Source of the DNA: an uncultured Actinomycetes bacterium
Lineage (GTDB): Bacteria; Actinomycetota; Actinomycetes; Nanopelagicales; Nanopelagicaceae
Direction of reading: 5' to 3'
DNA: 64,000 nucleotides
Assembly: GCA_903834515.1 (NCBI GenBank)
Contig: CAILJM010000023.1
Location: 62,001-126,000 of the forward strand
A model generated the notes under the pieces. The model searched no databases and was not told the DNA's origin. It saw only the letters and a program-made list of their open reading frames with translations. Shown here in pieces: positions 18,158-27,724 of this stretch. Within the stretch, counting starts at the first letter, position 1. Every line of letters starts with the position of its first letter. The position numbers were made by a program, and so were the translations under genes.

Positions 18158-18445
18158 ATGACGATCATCGTCGCATTGCTCAAAATAGTTTTACAGCTCT
18201 TTGTCTTGGCGCTTTTCGGTCGCCTCATTCTTGACTATGTAAGAATATTTGCGCCTCAATGGCGTCCTCGAGGAATAGTTCTAGCACTGGCAGAGGCGAT
18301 CTACTCGATAACTGATCCAGTCATGAAATTTGTCAGAAGATTCATACCGCCGTTGCGCCTTGGCCCGGTAGCGATTGATCTCTCATTCATCGTAATTTTT
18401 ATCGCGGTGCAAATGCTCGCTAAGGTAGTTAATTCACTCCACTAA
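18158..18445 (+). CDS. YggT family membrane protein
   Basis: A 95-residue protein with two hydrophobic helices (about residues 3-23 and 72-92) flanking a basic segment with the family motif ITDPVMKFVRRFIPPLRLGPVAIDLS. YggT/YlmG proteins lie next to sepF in actinobacteria and have been linked to division and envelope assembly; their biochemical role is not settled. In many actinobacteria divIVA follows, but here only 58 bases separate this gene from the convergent ileS. Confidence 0.88.
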   Translation: MTIIVALLKIVLQLFVLALFGRLILDYVRIFAPQWRPRGIVLALAEAIYSITDPVMKFVRRFIPPLRLGPVAIDLSFIVIFIAVQMLAKVVNSLH

Positions 18446-18503
18446 TTTTGGCAGCACTCGTGAATCCGGGAATTCTGAAATTACTGAGCGCTCGTTGCGA
18501 AAA

Positions 18504-21500
18504 TCAGTTCTTTCTCAAAAGCAGAGCCAAGCCCAGATCATCATTGCTGATAGCGAGCGTCTGATCAAGAGTAATCTCTGTCGCTAATACCTCATTTGCG
18601 ATAAATTCACTTTCAGCGTTCATCGCTGCCACAAGTTCTGAATTTCCATTCCAACGAACTGAAATTCGATCTGAGATATCAAAGTCAGAGTTCTTTCGTT
18701 CTTCCTGAATTGCGCGAATGATCTCGCGAACCAACCCAGATTGAAGCAGTGATGGAGTGAGTTCTAGATCTAGCGCCACGCTTTCTCCAGCATGGGAGGA
18801 GACCGACCATCCGGTTTTTGGAGTCTCAGTGATAACCAGGTCCTCAACCTCCAGTTGAGCGCTCTTTCCTTCGTACGCTATGGAGAGTGATCCATTGGCT
18901 CGAATGCTTCGCACCGTTTCGGTATGGTCTGTGGCTAGGAGAGCCTTCGCGATCGCTTGAACGTCACCACCGAAACGTGCACCGATGGTACGGAAATTAG
19001 CTTTGATTGATACGTCGACAAGGTCGCCATCTGCACTCGCAAGGTCAGCGAGATCGAGCACATTGAGCTCATCGGCGATATGGGCTCTAATTTCCGGATC
19101 CATTTTTTCAAATCCCGGCGCAGCAACCAATGCTCGGCCAAGCGGTTGTCGAATCTTTACCTTTGATTCGGCTCGCGCAGCTCGCCCAAGCTCAACAAGG
19201 CGACGAGAGAGGCGCACCGACTCCGAAAGCTCGCTATCAATGCGCGAAGTATCGGCGATAGGGAAATCGGTCAGGTGGACAGATTCTGGAGCGCTCTTTT
19301 CAGCCACTCTCACGAGCTCTTGCCAAACATGTTCGGAGATAAAGGGAACCATCGGTGACAAAAGCTGAGTTAGTACCTTGAGCGCCTGATAGAGAGTGGA
19401 GAGCGCAGCACGATCGCCATCCCAGAATCTGCGACGTGATCTGCGTACATACCAATTAGATAGATCATCAATAAAGGTGGCAAGTAATTTTCCTGCCTGT
19501 TGTGAATCAAAATTTGCGTAGGCTGCATCTACATCGTTAATCAATTGATTAAGTTCTGATGTTATCCAGCGATCCATGGTCGCATCAAAGTTCGTGTCAA
19601 ATTCGGCGATTGTGAAATCGGCTGCCTTCGCATAGAGCGCGAAGAAGGAGACGGTGTTCCAATACGTTAACAACGTCTTTCTGACAACATCAGAGAGAGC
19701 GTCATGTCCAACTCGTCGAGCTGACCATGGGGAACCTGCAGCAAGCATGTACCAACGAACTGCATCCGCGCCATGTTGATCCATCAATGGGATTGGCTCA
19801 AGTACATTGCCGAGATGTTTACTCATTTTGCGACCATCTTTATCCAAAATATGGCCTAAACAGAGAACGGTTTCATAGGAACTCTGATCGAATACCAAAG
19901 TTCCGATTGTCATGAGGGTGTAGAACCAACCACGTGTCTGATCGATAGCTTCGCAAATGAAGTCGGCAGGATATGCAGCTTGGAAGCGCTCGATAGAGCC
20001 TTCTTTATGAGGATATCCCCATTGCGCGAAAGGCATTGCGCCGGAGTCGTACCAGCAGTCAATGACTTCATTTACCCGTGTCATCGTCTGCGAACATTCT
20101 TGACATGGGAAAGTGATGTCATCGACGAAGGGGCGATGAGGGTCCGTCGCTTCTAGCGCCTGGCCACTGAGGGTTGAAAGTTCAGCGAGAGAGCCGATGC
20201 AATAGAGATGATTATCTGGGCAGCGCCAGATTGGCAGGGGAGTACCCCAGTAACGATTTCGCGAGACTGCCCAGTCGATATTGTTTGTGAGCCAATCGCC
20301 ATAACGCCCAGTTTTGATTGTTTCAGGATGCCAATCGGTCTTAGCATTTTCGCGCAGGAGCGCATCCTTAATCTCAGTAGTTCTGATATACCAAGATGGT
20401 TGCGCGTAATAAATCAGAACGGTGTGACATCGCCAGCAATGGGGATAAGAGTGTTCATATTGAGTGTGCTTAAACATCAAGCCACGTGATTTAAGGTCTT
20501 TAATGAGAATCTTGTCCGCTTCTTTGAAGAAGATTCCCCCCACAAGCCCAACTTCAGGAAGAAATGTTCCATCCGGTGCAACCGGATTAATAACTGGCAA
20601 ACCGTACTTTCGACAGATCTGCAGATCGTCAGCGCCGAATGCGGGAGCTTGGTGCACAAGTCCTGTTCCATCTTCAATCGTCACGTAATCGGCCAAGACG
20701 ATGAAATGCGCATCTGGAATTTCAACGAGATCAAAAGGACGGGTGTAGGTAGAGCGTTCTAACTCTGACCCAATGACATTTGCAAGCACGGTGATGTTCT
20801 CGGGCTTTGCAATGGAGGTAACGAGATTCTCGGCTACAACCAAACGTTCGCTGGATTCTTCATCCCTTACTTCAATAATTTGATAATTGACCGTTGGATT
20901 AACCGCTATTGCAGTATTGGAGATCAAAGTCCAGGGCGTCGTTGTCCATACAAGAAATGATGCATCAAAATCTGCCGCAACGCCTGAGGTAGCTTTAAAT
21001 CGTACGTAAACGGATGGGTCCTGAACTGTCTCATACCCTTGTGCTAATTCGTGATCAGAGAGGCCGGTTCCGCAGCGAGGACAATATGGCGCCACGCGAT
21101 GATCCTGGACGAGGAGCCCCTTCTTGAATATTTGCTGGAGGGACCACCAGACGCTTTCGACATACTCAGGGGACATGGTCCAATACGCTTCATCAAAATC
21201 CACCCAGAAGCCCATTCGTCGAGTCATGGCGCTAAATTCACCGACGTGACGCTGGACCGAATCACGACATTTTTCGTTAAATGCCGCGATGCCAAATTTC
21301 TCGATATCACCCTTGCCCGAGAAGCCGAGCTCTTTTTCAACTGCGATTTCAACGGGAAGACCATGGCAGTCCCAGCCGGCCTTTCGAATAACCTGATTGC
21401 CCTTCATCGTCTGATATCGAGGAAAGAGATCCTTAAAGACTCGGGCCTCAATATGGTGAGTTCCTGGTTTTCCATTCGCCGTAGGAGGACCTTCGTAAAA

Positions 21501-21668
21501 GGTCCAGCGAGGGGCCCCATCACGGGCAGCGATTGTCTTGGCAAAGATGGAGTTCTCATCCCAAAATTTCAGGATCTGGTGTTCGGTCGCAGGGAGATCG
21601 ATGGCTGGAGCTAGTGTCTTGAAGGCGCCATTACTTGCCCCATCCGTCTCGCCCGCGCTGAAAGCCAA
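18504..21668 (-). CDS. ileS: Isoleucyl-tRNA synthetase, IleRS2 type
   Basis: Charges tRNA-Ile. It is about 1054 residues, the length of the large IleRS2 class. The class I signature that is normally HxGH reads G-T-H-H here (GKPGTHHIEAR), and the KMSKS loop is GRKMSKHLGN. The GWDCHGLPVE and editing-domain region are present, and the C-terminal domain extends past the anticodon-binding helices. I choose the TTG at 21668 because AGGGAGAG lies 6 bases upstream; an in-frame TTG nine codons earlier is possible. The gene is on the opposite strand to the surrounding cluster, whereas relatives usually have it in line between divIVA and the TraR/DksA gene. Confidence 0.95.
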   Translation of the reverse strand: MAFSAGETDGASNGAFKTLAPAIDLPATEHQILKFWDENSIFAKTIAARDGAPRWTFYEGPPTANGKPGTHHIEARVFKDLFPRYQTMKGNQVIRKAGWDCHGLPVEIAVEKELGFSGKGDIEKFGIAAFNEKCRDSVQRHVGEFSAMTRRMGFWVDFDEAYWTMSPEYVESVWWSLQQIFKKGLLVQDHRVAPYCPRCGTGLSDHELAQGYETVQDPSVYVRFKATSGVAADFDASFLVWTTTPWTLISNTAIAVNPTVNYQIIEVRDEESSERLVVAENLVTSIAKPENITVLANVIGSELERSTYTRPFDLVEIPDAHFIVLADYVTIEDGTGLVHQAPAFGADDLQICRKYGLPVINPVAPDGTFLPEVGLVGGIFFKEADKILIKDLKSRGLMFKHTQYEHSYPHCWRCHTVLIYYAQPSWYIRTTEIKDALLRENAKTDWHPETIKTGRYGDWLTNNIDWAVSRNRYWGTPLPIWRCPDNHLYCIGSLAELSTLSGQALEATDPHRPFVDDITFPCQECSQTMTRVNEVIDCWYDSGAMPFAQWGYPHKEGSIERFQAAYPADFICEAIDQTRGWFYTLMTIGTLVFDQSSYETVLCLGHILDKDGRKMSKHLGNVLEPIPLMDQHGADAVRWYMLAAGSPWSARRVGHDALSDVVRKTLLTYWNTVSFFALYAKAADFTIAEFDTNFDATMDRWITSELNQLINDVDAAYANFDSQQAGKLLATFIDDLSNWYVRRSRRRFWDGDRAALSTLYQALKVLTQLLSPMVPFISEHVWQELVRVAEKSAPESVHLTDFPIADTSRIDSELSESVRLSRRLVELGRAARAESKVKIRQPLGRALVAAPGFEKMDPEIRAHIADELNVLDLADLASADGDLVDVSIKANFRTIGARFGGDVQAIAKALLATDHTETVRSIRANGSLSIAYEGKSAQLEVEDLVITETPKTGWSVSSHAGESVALDLELTPSLLQSGLVREIIRAIQEERKNSDFDISDRISVRWNGNSELVAAMNAESEFIANEVLATEITLDQTLAISNDDLGLALLLRKN

Positions 21669-21832
21669 GATTTCTCTCCCTTTTCCGATTCTCAAGGCTG
21701 GAGTCTAGCGCGGCGAAGTTGGTATTTAGCTCCGATAAGTTCTAGCCTTGCCCCTCACGCATCAGCGAGCCATATTTCTGCGAGAAGACAGATTTACGAA
21801 TCTAACGGCCGAAGCAAGTCAAAGAGGTACTT

Positions 21833-22699
21833 ATGAAGAAGGCAGTGAAAAAAGCATTGAATAAATTAGCGCCTACGAAAAAAGTAGCTCCAGCATCCCC
21901 AACAAAGAAGGCAGCGCCGGCACCAGTTGCCAAGAAGAGCGCCGCGAAGAAAGTGACTCCAGCCGCCCCATCAAAGAAGGCGCCGGCCAAGAAGGCTGCT
22001 CCAGCTAAATCGAGCTCAGCTCCAGCCGCCAAAAAAGCCGCAGCGGTAAAGAAGGAAGCGCCTACACGCTCACCCAATATTGTGAAGCCTCAGCTTGCTA
22101 AGAAGAAGAGCCCCGCAAAGCCCTTCCCGGCAAAGCTGCAGAGCACTACAACCGGAGACTCCACGACAATTACGGTAACGCCACGGGAAGTTAATAACGG
22201 ACCAGAGGTAGTTATTGAAGAGCGCCGTCTCGTTATGCCACCACCGCCTCGTCCAATCAAACCAGGCAAGAAGGTTGCGCCACTTAAGCCAATTAAGGGA
22301 GCTCCGGCGCCTTTTGTGATCGAAGAGAGCGAAGGTCTCTGGACAGCTGCTGAACTCAAGGCCATGAGATCAGAACTCGCTAAAGATTTGGTACGCCTTA
22401 AGGAAGAACTATCTGAGGCCGAAGGAGAGATGGAAGATCTCATCGTCTCGGCTGGAGTAGGTGCTGGAGATGATCAGGCCGATGCAGGCACGAAGACCTT
22501 CGAGCGCGAGCATGAGATGTCCCTCGTCTACAACGCGCGGGATATGGTCCTACAGACAGAGCGCGCAATAGAGCGCATTGATACTAAGAATTATGGACGC
22601 TGTGAAGAGTGTGCCAATCCAATTGGAAAGGCGAGACTTCAAGTCTTCCCTCGAGCGACTCTTTGTATGGCGTGCAAGCAGAAAGAGGAACGTCGCTGA
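21833..22699 (+). CDS. TraR/DksA-family zinc-finger protein with histone H1-like N-terminal tail
   Basis: The C-terminal third (about residues 165-288) is a TraR/DksA-type coiled-coil hairpin plus a four-cysteine zinc finger (C257, C260, C278, C281). Such proteins act on RNA polymerase through its secondary channel. The first 110 residues are almost only Lys, Ala, Pro and Ser in repeats such as PAKKA, resembling H1-like DNA-binding tails, so the protein may also bind DNA (inference). The ATG follows GAGG at 5 bases. It sits upstream of lspA, as in other actinobacteria, and the two genes overlap. Confidence 0.9.
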   Translation: MKKAVKKALNKLAPTKKVAPASPTKKAAPAPVAKKSAAKKVTPAAPSKKAPAKKAAPAKSSSAPAAKKAAAVKKEAPTRSPNIVKPQLAKKKSPAKPFPAKLQSTTTGDSTTITVTPREVNNGPEVVIEERRLVMPPPPRPIKPGKKVAPLKPIKGAPAPFVIEESEGLWTAAELKAMRSELAKDLVRLKEELSEAEGEMEDLIVSAGVGAGDDQADAGTKTFEREHEMSLVYNARDMVLQTERAIERIDTKNYGRCEECANPIGKARLQVFPRATLCMACKQKEERR

Positions 22700-23208
22700 T
22701 CGCTGCAAAGCGAAATATTGTTCTCATAATCTTCCTGACGGCAGGGTTAGATTGTGTGAGCAAGACAGTTGCGCTCGCTACCTTGGGGAGTGAGCCACAT
22801 CCACTTATCGGCACTTTTCTCCAACTCCATTTACTTCACAATGCGGGCGCGGCATTTAGCATTGCCACAAATCGGACGACTCTTCTCAGCGTATTTGCTC
22901 TCGTGGTGGCAACCCTGATCGCCATTAGGGCCCGAACTTTCACCCACTCAGGTTGGATCGCAGCTGCTGGTCTCGTTGTAGGTGGGATAGCAGGAAATCT
23001 TATCGACCGAATTTTCCGTGCCCCTGGAGCTTTCTCCGGTGAAGTGATTGATTGGATCGAAGTACAACATTGGCCCACATTTAACCTGGCAGATTCCTCT
23101 ATTGTTATCGGAGCAGTTCTCGCGGCGGTCCTCGTCTTGAGAAATATCCCACCCCAGATCGTCGGCAGAGATGCCGGACCTGGTGCTGGAAAATATAAAG
23201 GTGAATGA
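22696..23208 (+). CDS. lspA: Lipoprotein signal peptidase (signal peptidase II)
   Basis: Aspartic protease in the membrane that removes signal peptides from prolipoproteins after Lgt has lipidated them. Catalytic aspartates are D104 in GNLIDRI and D133 in FNLADSS, and the early LDCVSK motif matches the family LDxxTK; four helices are predicted. No ATG/GTG/TTG gives a normal N-terminus. A CTG at 22696, preceded by GAGG at 7 bases and overlapping the previous stop as CTGA, gives MIAAKRNIVLIIFL and a usual length of 170. A GTG at 22672 with a poor ribosome-binding site is the alternative. Confidence 0.92.
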   Translation: MIAAKRNIVLIIFLTAGLDCVSKTVALATLGSEPHPLIGTFLQLHLLHNAGAAFSIATNRTTLLSVFALVVATLIAIRARTFTHSGWIAAAGLVVGGIAGNLIDRIFRAPGAFSGEVIDWIEVQHWPTFNLADSSIVIGAVLAAVLVLRNIPPQIVGRDAGPGAGKYKGE

Positions 23209-23209
23209 G

Positions 23210-24154
23210 ATGAGTGAACGTGAGAATAAATTGTTATCGATCCCTGAGGGTTTGGATCAAGAGCGAGTTGATGCCGCTCTAGCCAGAGTCTTAGGTCTCT
23301 CTCGTTCTGTAGTTGTGGGCCTCTTAGAGGCTGGTGAAGTGACACGCAAAGGCAAAGCTCTCGGGAAGTCCGAGAAGGTGGCATCGGGAGATTTACTAGA
23401 AATTCTTATGCCAGCCCCCAAAGGGGAGGCGACACTTACTCCGACACCTGTTGAGGGCCTACGAGTCGTTTACAACGACGACCACATCATCGTCATCGAT
23501 AAGCCCGCCGGCGTTGCTGCGCATCCAAGTCCAGGTTGGAGCGGCCCCACTGTCATCGGAGCGATCATTGCCGCCGGATATAACGTCTCGACGAGCGGAG
23601 CAGCGGAGCGACAGGGCATTGTCCACCGCCTCGATGTCGGAACAACTGGCCTCATGGTTGTCGCAAAGGATGAGATTTCTTATTCCCATCTCAAAGATCA
23701 ATTTCGTGATCGAACGGTAGGTAAGGTCTATCACGCACTTGTGCAGGGGCATATGGATCCAACCGAAGGAACAATTGATGCGCCGATAGATCGCCATCCA
23801 AAAGAGGATTATCGATTTGCCGTGGTTGCCGATGGCAAACCAAGCATCACTCACTACAAGGCGCTTGAGTATTTTCGCGCCGTTAGCCTGCTCGAGATCG
23901 AACTCGAGACTGGGCGCACCCACCAGATTCGGGTGCACTTTTCGGCGCTCCATCACCCACTCGTCGGCGATCTCACGTATGGCGCAGACCACACAATTGC
24001 CGATCGACTCGAGATGACTCGACCATGGCTGCATGCTCGCGAGCTCACTCTCATTCATCCCGTGACACGAGAAGAGCTCCGATTCACCTCCGAATATCCA
24101 CTCGATCTGACACGCGCTTTGAGCCTGCTTGAGGCCAATCAAGAGCGCGACTAA
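23210..24154 (+). CDS. rluD: Pseudouridine synthase, RluA/RluD family
   Basis: Converts uridines in 23S rRNA to pseudouridine. The 314-residue protein has an S4 RNA-binding domain (about 1-75), then the RluA catalytic domain with the active-site aspartate in HRLDVGTTGLMVVAK (near residue 143) and the downstream motif GRTHQIRVHF. The ATG at 23210 has AAGG upstream, and starting there avoids a 38-base overlap with lspA. Which uridines are targeted cannot be told from sequence. Family assignment is firm; the RluD subclass is likely from its S4 domain and neighbours. Confidence 0.93.
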   Translation: MSERENKLLSIPEGLDQERVDAALARVLGLSRSVVVGLLEAGEVTRKGKALGKSEKVASGDLLEILMPAPKGEATLTPTPVEGLRVVYNDDHIIVIDKPAGVAAHPSPGWSGPTVIGAIIAAGYNVSTSGAAERQGIVHRLDVGTTGLMVVAKDEISYSHLKDQFRDRTVGKVYHALVQGHMDPTEGTIDAPIDRHPKEDYRFAVVADGKPSITHYKALEYFRAVSLLEIELETGRTHQIRVHFSALHHPLVGDLTYGADHTIADRLEMTRPWLHARELTLIHPVTREELRFTSEYPLDLTRALSLLEANQERD

Positions 24155-24164
24155 TCCTGAGTAG

Positions 24165-24170
24165 TAATCT
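24165..24170 (+). promoter_or_regulatory. Putative leaderless -10 box of dnaE
   Basis: TAATCT lies 8 bases before the dnaE GTG and there is no Shine-Dalgarno sequence between. It is consistent with a leaderless transcript. Confidence 0.45.
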
Positions 24171-24178
24171 CACCAACC

Positions 24179-27100
24179 GTGCCAGATAGTTTCGTTCACC
24201 TCCATGTCCACACCGAGTACTCGATGCTCGACGGTGCGGCACGTGTTGAAGAGCTCGTCAAGGAAGTGGCGCGACTTGAAATGCCTGCGATTGCAATCAC
24301 CGATCATGGCAATGTCTTCGGGGCTTATGAATTCAACAAACAGGCGCGCAAGGCGGGCGTCAAACCGATTATCGGCATCGAAGCTTATGTCGCTCCAGAA
24401 TCTCGATTCAATAAGAGCAGAGTGAAGTGGGCCGACGGCGGCGAGGACGATGTATCAGGCGGTGGTGCATATACGCATATGACCCTGCTCGCGGAAAATA
24501 ATGATGGATTGAGTAATCTCTTCAAACTTTCATCACTCGCTTCGCTAGAAGGTTTTTATTACAAGCCTCGCATGGATCGCGAACTCCTTGCTCAATATTC
24601 CAAGGGGATTATCGCTACCACTGGTTGTCCTGGTGGAGAAGTGCAGACCCGCCTTCGCATGGGTGCATATAAAGAAGCGAAACAAGCGGCAAGCGAACTC
24701 CGAGATATTTTTGGGAAAGAAAATTTTTATCTTGAAGTCATGGATCACGGGATCGATATTGAAACTCGTGTTAAAGCTGATCTATTAAAGCTTGGCAAAG
24801 ATCTCGGGTTACCGCTTTTAGCAACAAATGATCTTCACTACACAAAGCATGAAGATGCGGGGGCACATGAGGCACTTCTCTGTGTTCAATCGGGTTCTAC
24901 CATCGCGGACCCGAAGCGTTTTAAATTTGATAATGATGAGTTCTATCTCAAAACACCCGCACAGATGCGTGAGGCATTTAAGGAGCTCGATGGCGCTTGC
25001 GACAACACTCTTCTGATCGCAGAGCGATGCAACACAACAATGCGCGACCATGAGAATTTGCTTCCTCAATTTGAAGTGCCTGCAGGAGAGAGTGAAGATT
25101 CATGGCTTCGCAAACTCGCAACTGCAGGGATGCAAAAACACCTTGGTGGAGATCTATCTGTCGAATATCAAGAACGCCTCGATTATGAATTAGATACGAT
25201 GATCAAAATGGGCTTTCCCGGCTACTTCCTCGTGGTTGCAGATTTGTGCGAGCACGCTCGAGAGGTAGGAATTCGCGTGGGACCTGGTCGTGGATCTGCC
25301 GCTGGCTCACTCGTCTCCTATGCACTTGGAATCACGCAACTTGACCCTATCCGTCATGGTTTGCTCTTCGAGCGCTTCCTCAACCCAGAACGTATCTCGA
25401 TGCCAGATATTGATCTAGATTTCGATGAAAGAAGACGAAGCGAGATGATCGCTTACGCCACTGAAAAATATGGCGAAGATAGAGTTGCTCAAATCATCAC
25501 CTACTCGAATATTAAATCCAAGCAGGCACTTAAAGACTCGACGCGAGTTTTAGGCTATCCATACGCAATCGGTGAAAGACTCACAAAAGCGCTCCCTCCG
25601 ACGGTCATGGGGAAAGATATAACTCTCTCGGGAATCTTTGATCCCAAGGATGACCGATATGGCGAAGCCGGTGAGTTTCGTACGATGTACGACTCTGACC
25701 CCGATTCAAAACGGATCGTTGACACCGCACGAGGCCTTGAAGGTCTGAAGCGACAGTCCGGAGTGCATGCAGCGGGAGTAATCCTGAGTAAGTATCCGCT
25801 CCTCGATGTAATTCCAATTCATCGCCGTGAGAGTGATGGCGCAATCATTACTCAATTCGATATGGGAGCGTGCGAAGCCATCGGATTGCTCAAAATGGAT
25901 TTTCTCGGCCTGCGAAATCTCTCAGTTCTCGACGAAGCGCTCTTGAATATCAAGGCGAATCAGGGGATTGACGTCGTGCTTGAAAATCTTGAATTGGCTG
26001 ATGCTAAAACTTTCGAACTCCTCGGACGTGGCGATACGCTCGGCGTCTTTCAACTTGACGGTGGGCCAATGCGAGCCTTGCTCAGGCAGATGGCGCCGGA
26101 CTCTTTTGAAGATATCTCAGCGGTTATCGCGCTCTATCGACCTGGCCCAATGGGCGTTAATGCTCACAACGACTATGCCGATCGCAAGAATAAAAGAAAA
26201 CCGGTCGTTCCAATCCACCCTGAACTCTCCGAACCACTCGCCGAAATTCTTGGAAATACTTACGGACTGATCGTCTATCAAGAACAAGTTATGGCAATTG
26301 CTCAAAAAGTTGCTGGCTTCTCCCTTGGTCGCGCAGATTTACTCCGAAAGGCGATGGGTAAGAAGCAGAAAGATATTCTTGATAAAGAATTTGTGAACTT
26401 TGAAGCGGGAATGGTTGAGAATGGATTCTCAAAGACTGCGATCTCCAAATTATGGGAGACGCTTATTCCCTTTGCAGACTATGCATTTAACCGAGCACAC
26501 AGCGCTGGATATGGAGTTGTCTCATTCTGGACGGCATATCTCAAGGCAAATTACCCAACTGAATATATGGCGGCACTTCTGACAAGCGTGCGTGATGATA
26601 AGGATAAGAGCGCGCTCTACCTGAGCGAATGCCGACGTATGGGGATCAAAGTTTTGCCACCGGATGTGAACGAATCAGAATCTGATTACACCCCGCGCGG
26701 TAAGGATATTCGTTTTGGTCTGAGCGCTATCCGCAATGTGGGAGAGAACGTAACATCTGCAATTGTTCAATCCCGAAAGGAGAAAGGTCGCTACTCGAGC
26801 TTCGGAGATTTTCTCGCGAAGGCGGATCAACAGGTATGCAATAAGAAAACAATTGAATCCCTTATTAAGGCTGGTGCCTTTGATTCATTGGGTCACACTC
26901 GACGTGGTTTGATGATGGTCTATCTCACTGCCATTGACTCGGTCATGGAGAGCAAACGGGCGGAGTCGATTGGTCAGTATGACCTTTTTGGCAGCAGTGC
27001 CGATCCAGAATCATCGGTAACTAATGTCGAGCTTGATATACCAAAGGACGAGTGGGAGAAGACCCTTCTGCTGAGCTATGAACGCGAGATGCTTGGTCTC

Positions 27101-27688
27101 TACGTCTCGGATCATCCACTCTTCGGTGTAGAACATATTTTGCGTGCGGCAGTTGATATGCCCATTTCTTCACTTTCCGACGATTCAGTCGGTCACGAAG
27201 CTATCGTTTCGATCGGTGGACTGATCACTCAAGTTCAGCGAAAAGTCTCCAAGCAAGGAAACTCGTGGGCGATTGTCACCATCGAAGATCTCGAAGGCTC
27301 CGCCGATGTGATGTTCTTTGCTAATACCTATACGACGCATGCAATGAATCTGATCGAAGATCGAGTTGTTGTCATCAGGGGTCGCATTGATAGGCGTGAA
27401 GAGAACCTTCGAATTACTGCCTTAGATATGTCTATGCCAGATGTGAGTGCCGCACCTACGGGCCCCGTGGTTATCACGATCGATTCAGCGCGTGTTACCG
27501 CTCCGCTTGTGGAGCGGATGAAGGAAATATTGAGATCCCACCCAGGTAATCGCGAAGTGCACTTGAAAGTCGAAGATGGCCGGGGAGGTATGGTCATGAA
27601 GATCGATGATGCACTGCGGGTCACATCTTCGCCGAGCCTCTCTGCAGATTTGAAACAGATCCTTGGAGCCGACTGCCTTCTGGCCTAA
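24179..27688 (+). CDS. dnaE: DNA polymerase III alpha subunit (DnaE1)
   Basis: The replicative polymerase, 1169 residues. It begins with a PHP domain (HLHVHTEYSMLDGA; ITDHGNVFG), which in actinobacterial DnaE1 carries the proofreading exonuclease. Then come the palm with catalytic aspartates in MPDIDLDFDERRR (near residue 405), the thumb and fingers, helix-hairpin-helix motifs, and an OB-fold near residues 1010-1090. No separate proofreading subunit is encoded nearby. It begins at GTG just after rluD. The last codons are duplicated downstream as a short tandem repeat. Confidence 0.97.
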   Translation: MPDSFVHLHVHTEYSMLDGAARVEELVKEVARLEMPAIAITDHGNVFGAYEFNKQARKAGVKPIIGIEAYVAPESRFNKSRVKWADGGEDDVSGGGAYTHMTLLAENNDGLSNLFKLSSLASLEGFYYKPRMDRELLAQYSKGIIATTGCPGGEVQTRLRMGAYKEAKQAASELRDIFGKENFYLEVMDHGIDIETRVKADLLKLGKDLGLPLLATNDLHYTKHEDAGAHEALLCVQSGSTIADPKRFKFDNDEFYLKTPAQMREAFKELDGACDNTLLIAERCNTTMRDHENLLPQFEVPAGESEDSWLRKLATAGMQKHLGGDLSVEYQERLDYELDTMIKMGFPGYFLVVADLCEHAREVGIRVGPGRGSAAGSLVSYALGITQLDPIRHGLLFERFLNPERISMPDIDLDFDERRRSEMIAYATEKYGEDRVAQIITYSNIKSKQALKDSTRVLGYPYAIGERLTKALPPTVMGKDITLSGIFDPKDDRYGEAGEFRTMYDSDPDSKRIVDTARGLEGLKRQSGVHAAGVILSKYPLLDVIPIHRRESDGAIITQFDMGACEAIGLLKMDFLGLRNLSVLDEALLNIKANQGIDVVLENLELADAKTFELLGRGDTLGVFQLDGGPMRALLRQMAPDSFEDISAVIALYRPGPMGVNAHNDYADRKNKRKPVVPIHPELSEPLAEILGNTYGLIVYQEQVMAIAQKVAGFSLGRADLLRKAMGKKQKDILDKEFVNFEAGMVENGFSKTAISKLWETLIPFADYAFNRAHSAGYGVVSFWTAYLKANYPTEYMAALLTSVRDDKDKSALYLSECRRMGIKVLPPDVNESESDYTPRGKDIRFGLSAIRNVGENVTSAIVQSRKEKGRYSSFGDFLAKADQQVCNKKTIESLIKAGAFDSLGHTRRGLMMVYLTAIDSVMESKRAESIGQYDLFGSSADPESSVTNVELDIPKDEWEKTLLLSYEREMLGLYVSDHPLFGVEHILRAAVDMPISSLSDDSVGHEAIVSIGGLITQVQRKVSKQGNSWAIVTIEDLEGSADVMFFANTYTTHAMNLIEDRVVVIRGRIDRREENLRITALDMSMPDVSAAPTGPVVITIDSARVTAPLVERMKEILRSHPGNREVHLKVEDGRGGMVMKIDDALRVTSSPSLSADLKQILGADCLLA

Positions 27689-27724
27689 CATGCCTAACAT
27701 GCCTAACATGCCTAACTGGCCTAA
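27680..27724 (+). repeat. 9-bp tandem repeats duplicating the 3' end of dnaE
   Basis: Five 9-bp units: CTGGCCTAA (the last three codons of dnaE including its stop), three copies of CATGCCTAA, then CTGGCCTAA again. All stay in the dnaE frame, so each adds another TAA, and a sixth in-frame TAA follows at 27731. The array has no spacers. It looks like local slippage from the gene end. Confidence 0.9.

Noticed and set aside
22836-24142. Long minus-strand open frames opposite lspA and rluD (182 and 227 residues).
   Set aside because: They are antisense to conserved genes, low in recognisable structure, and have no start signals.
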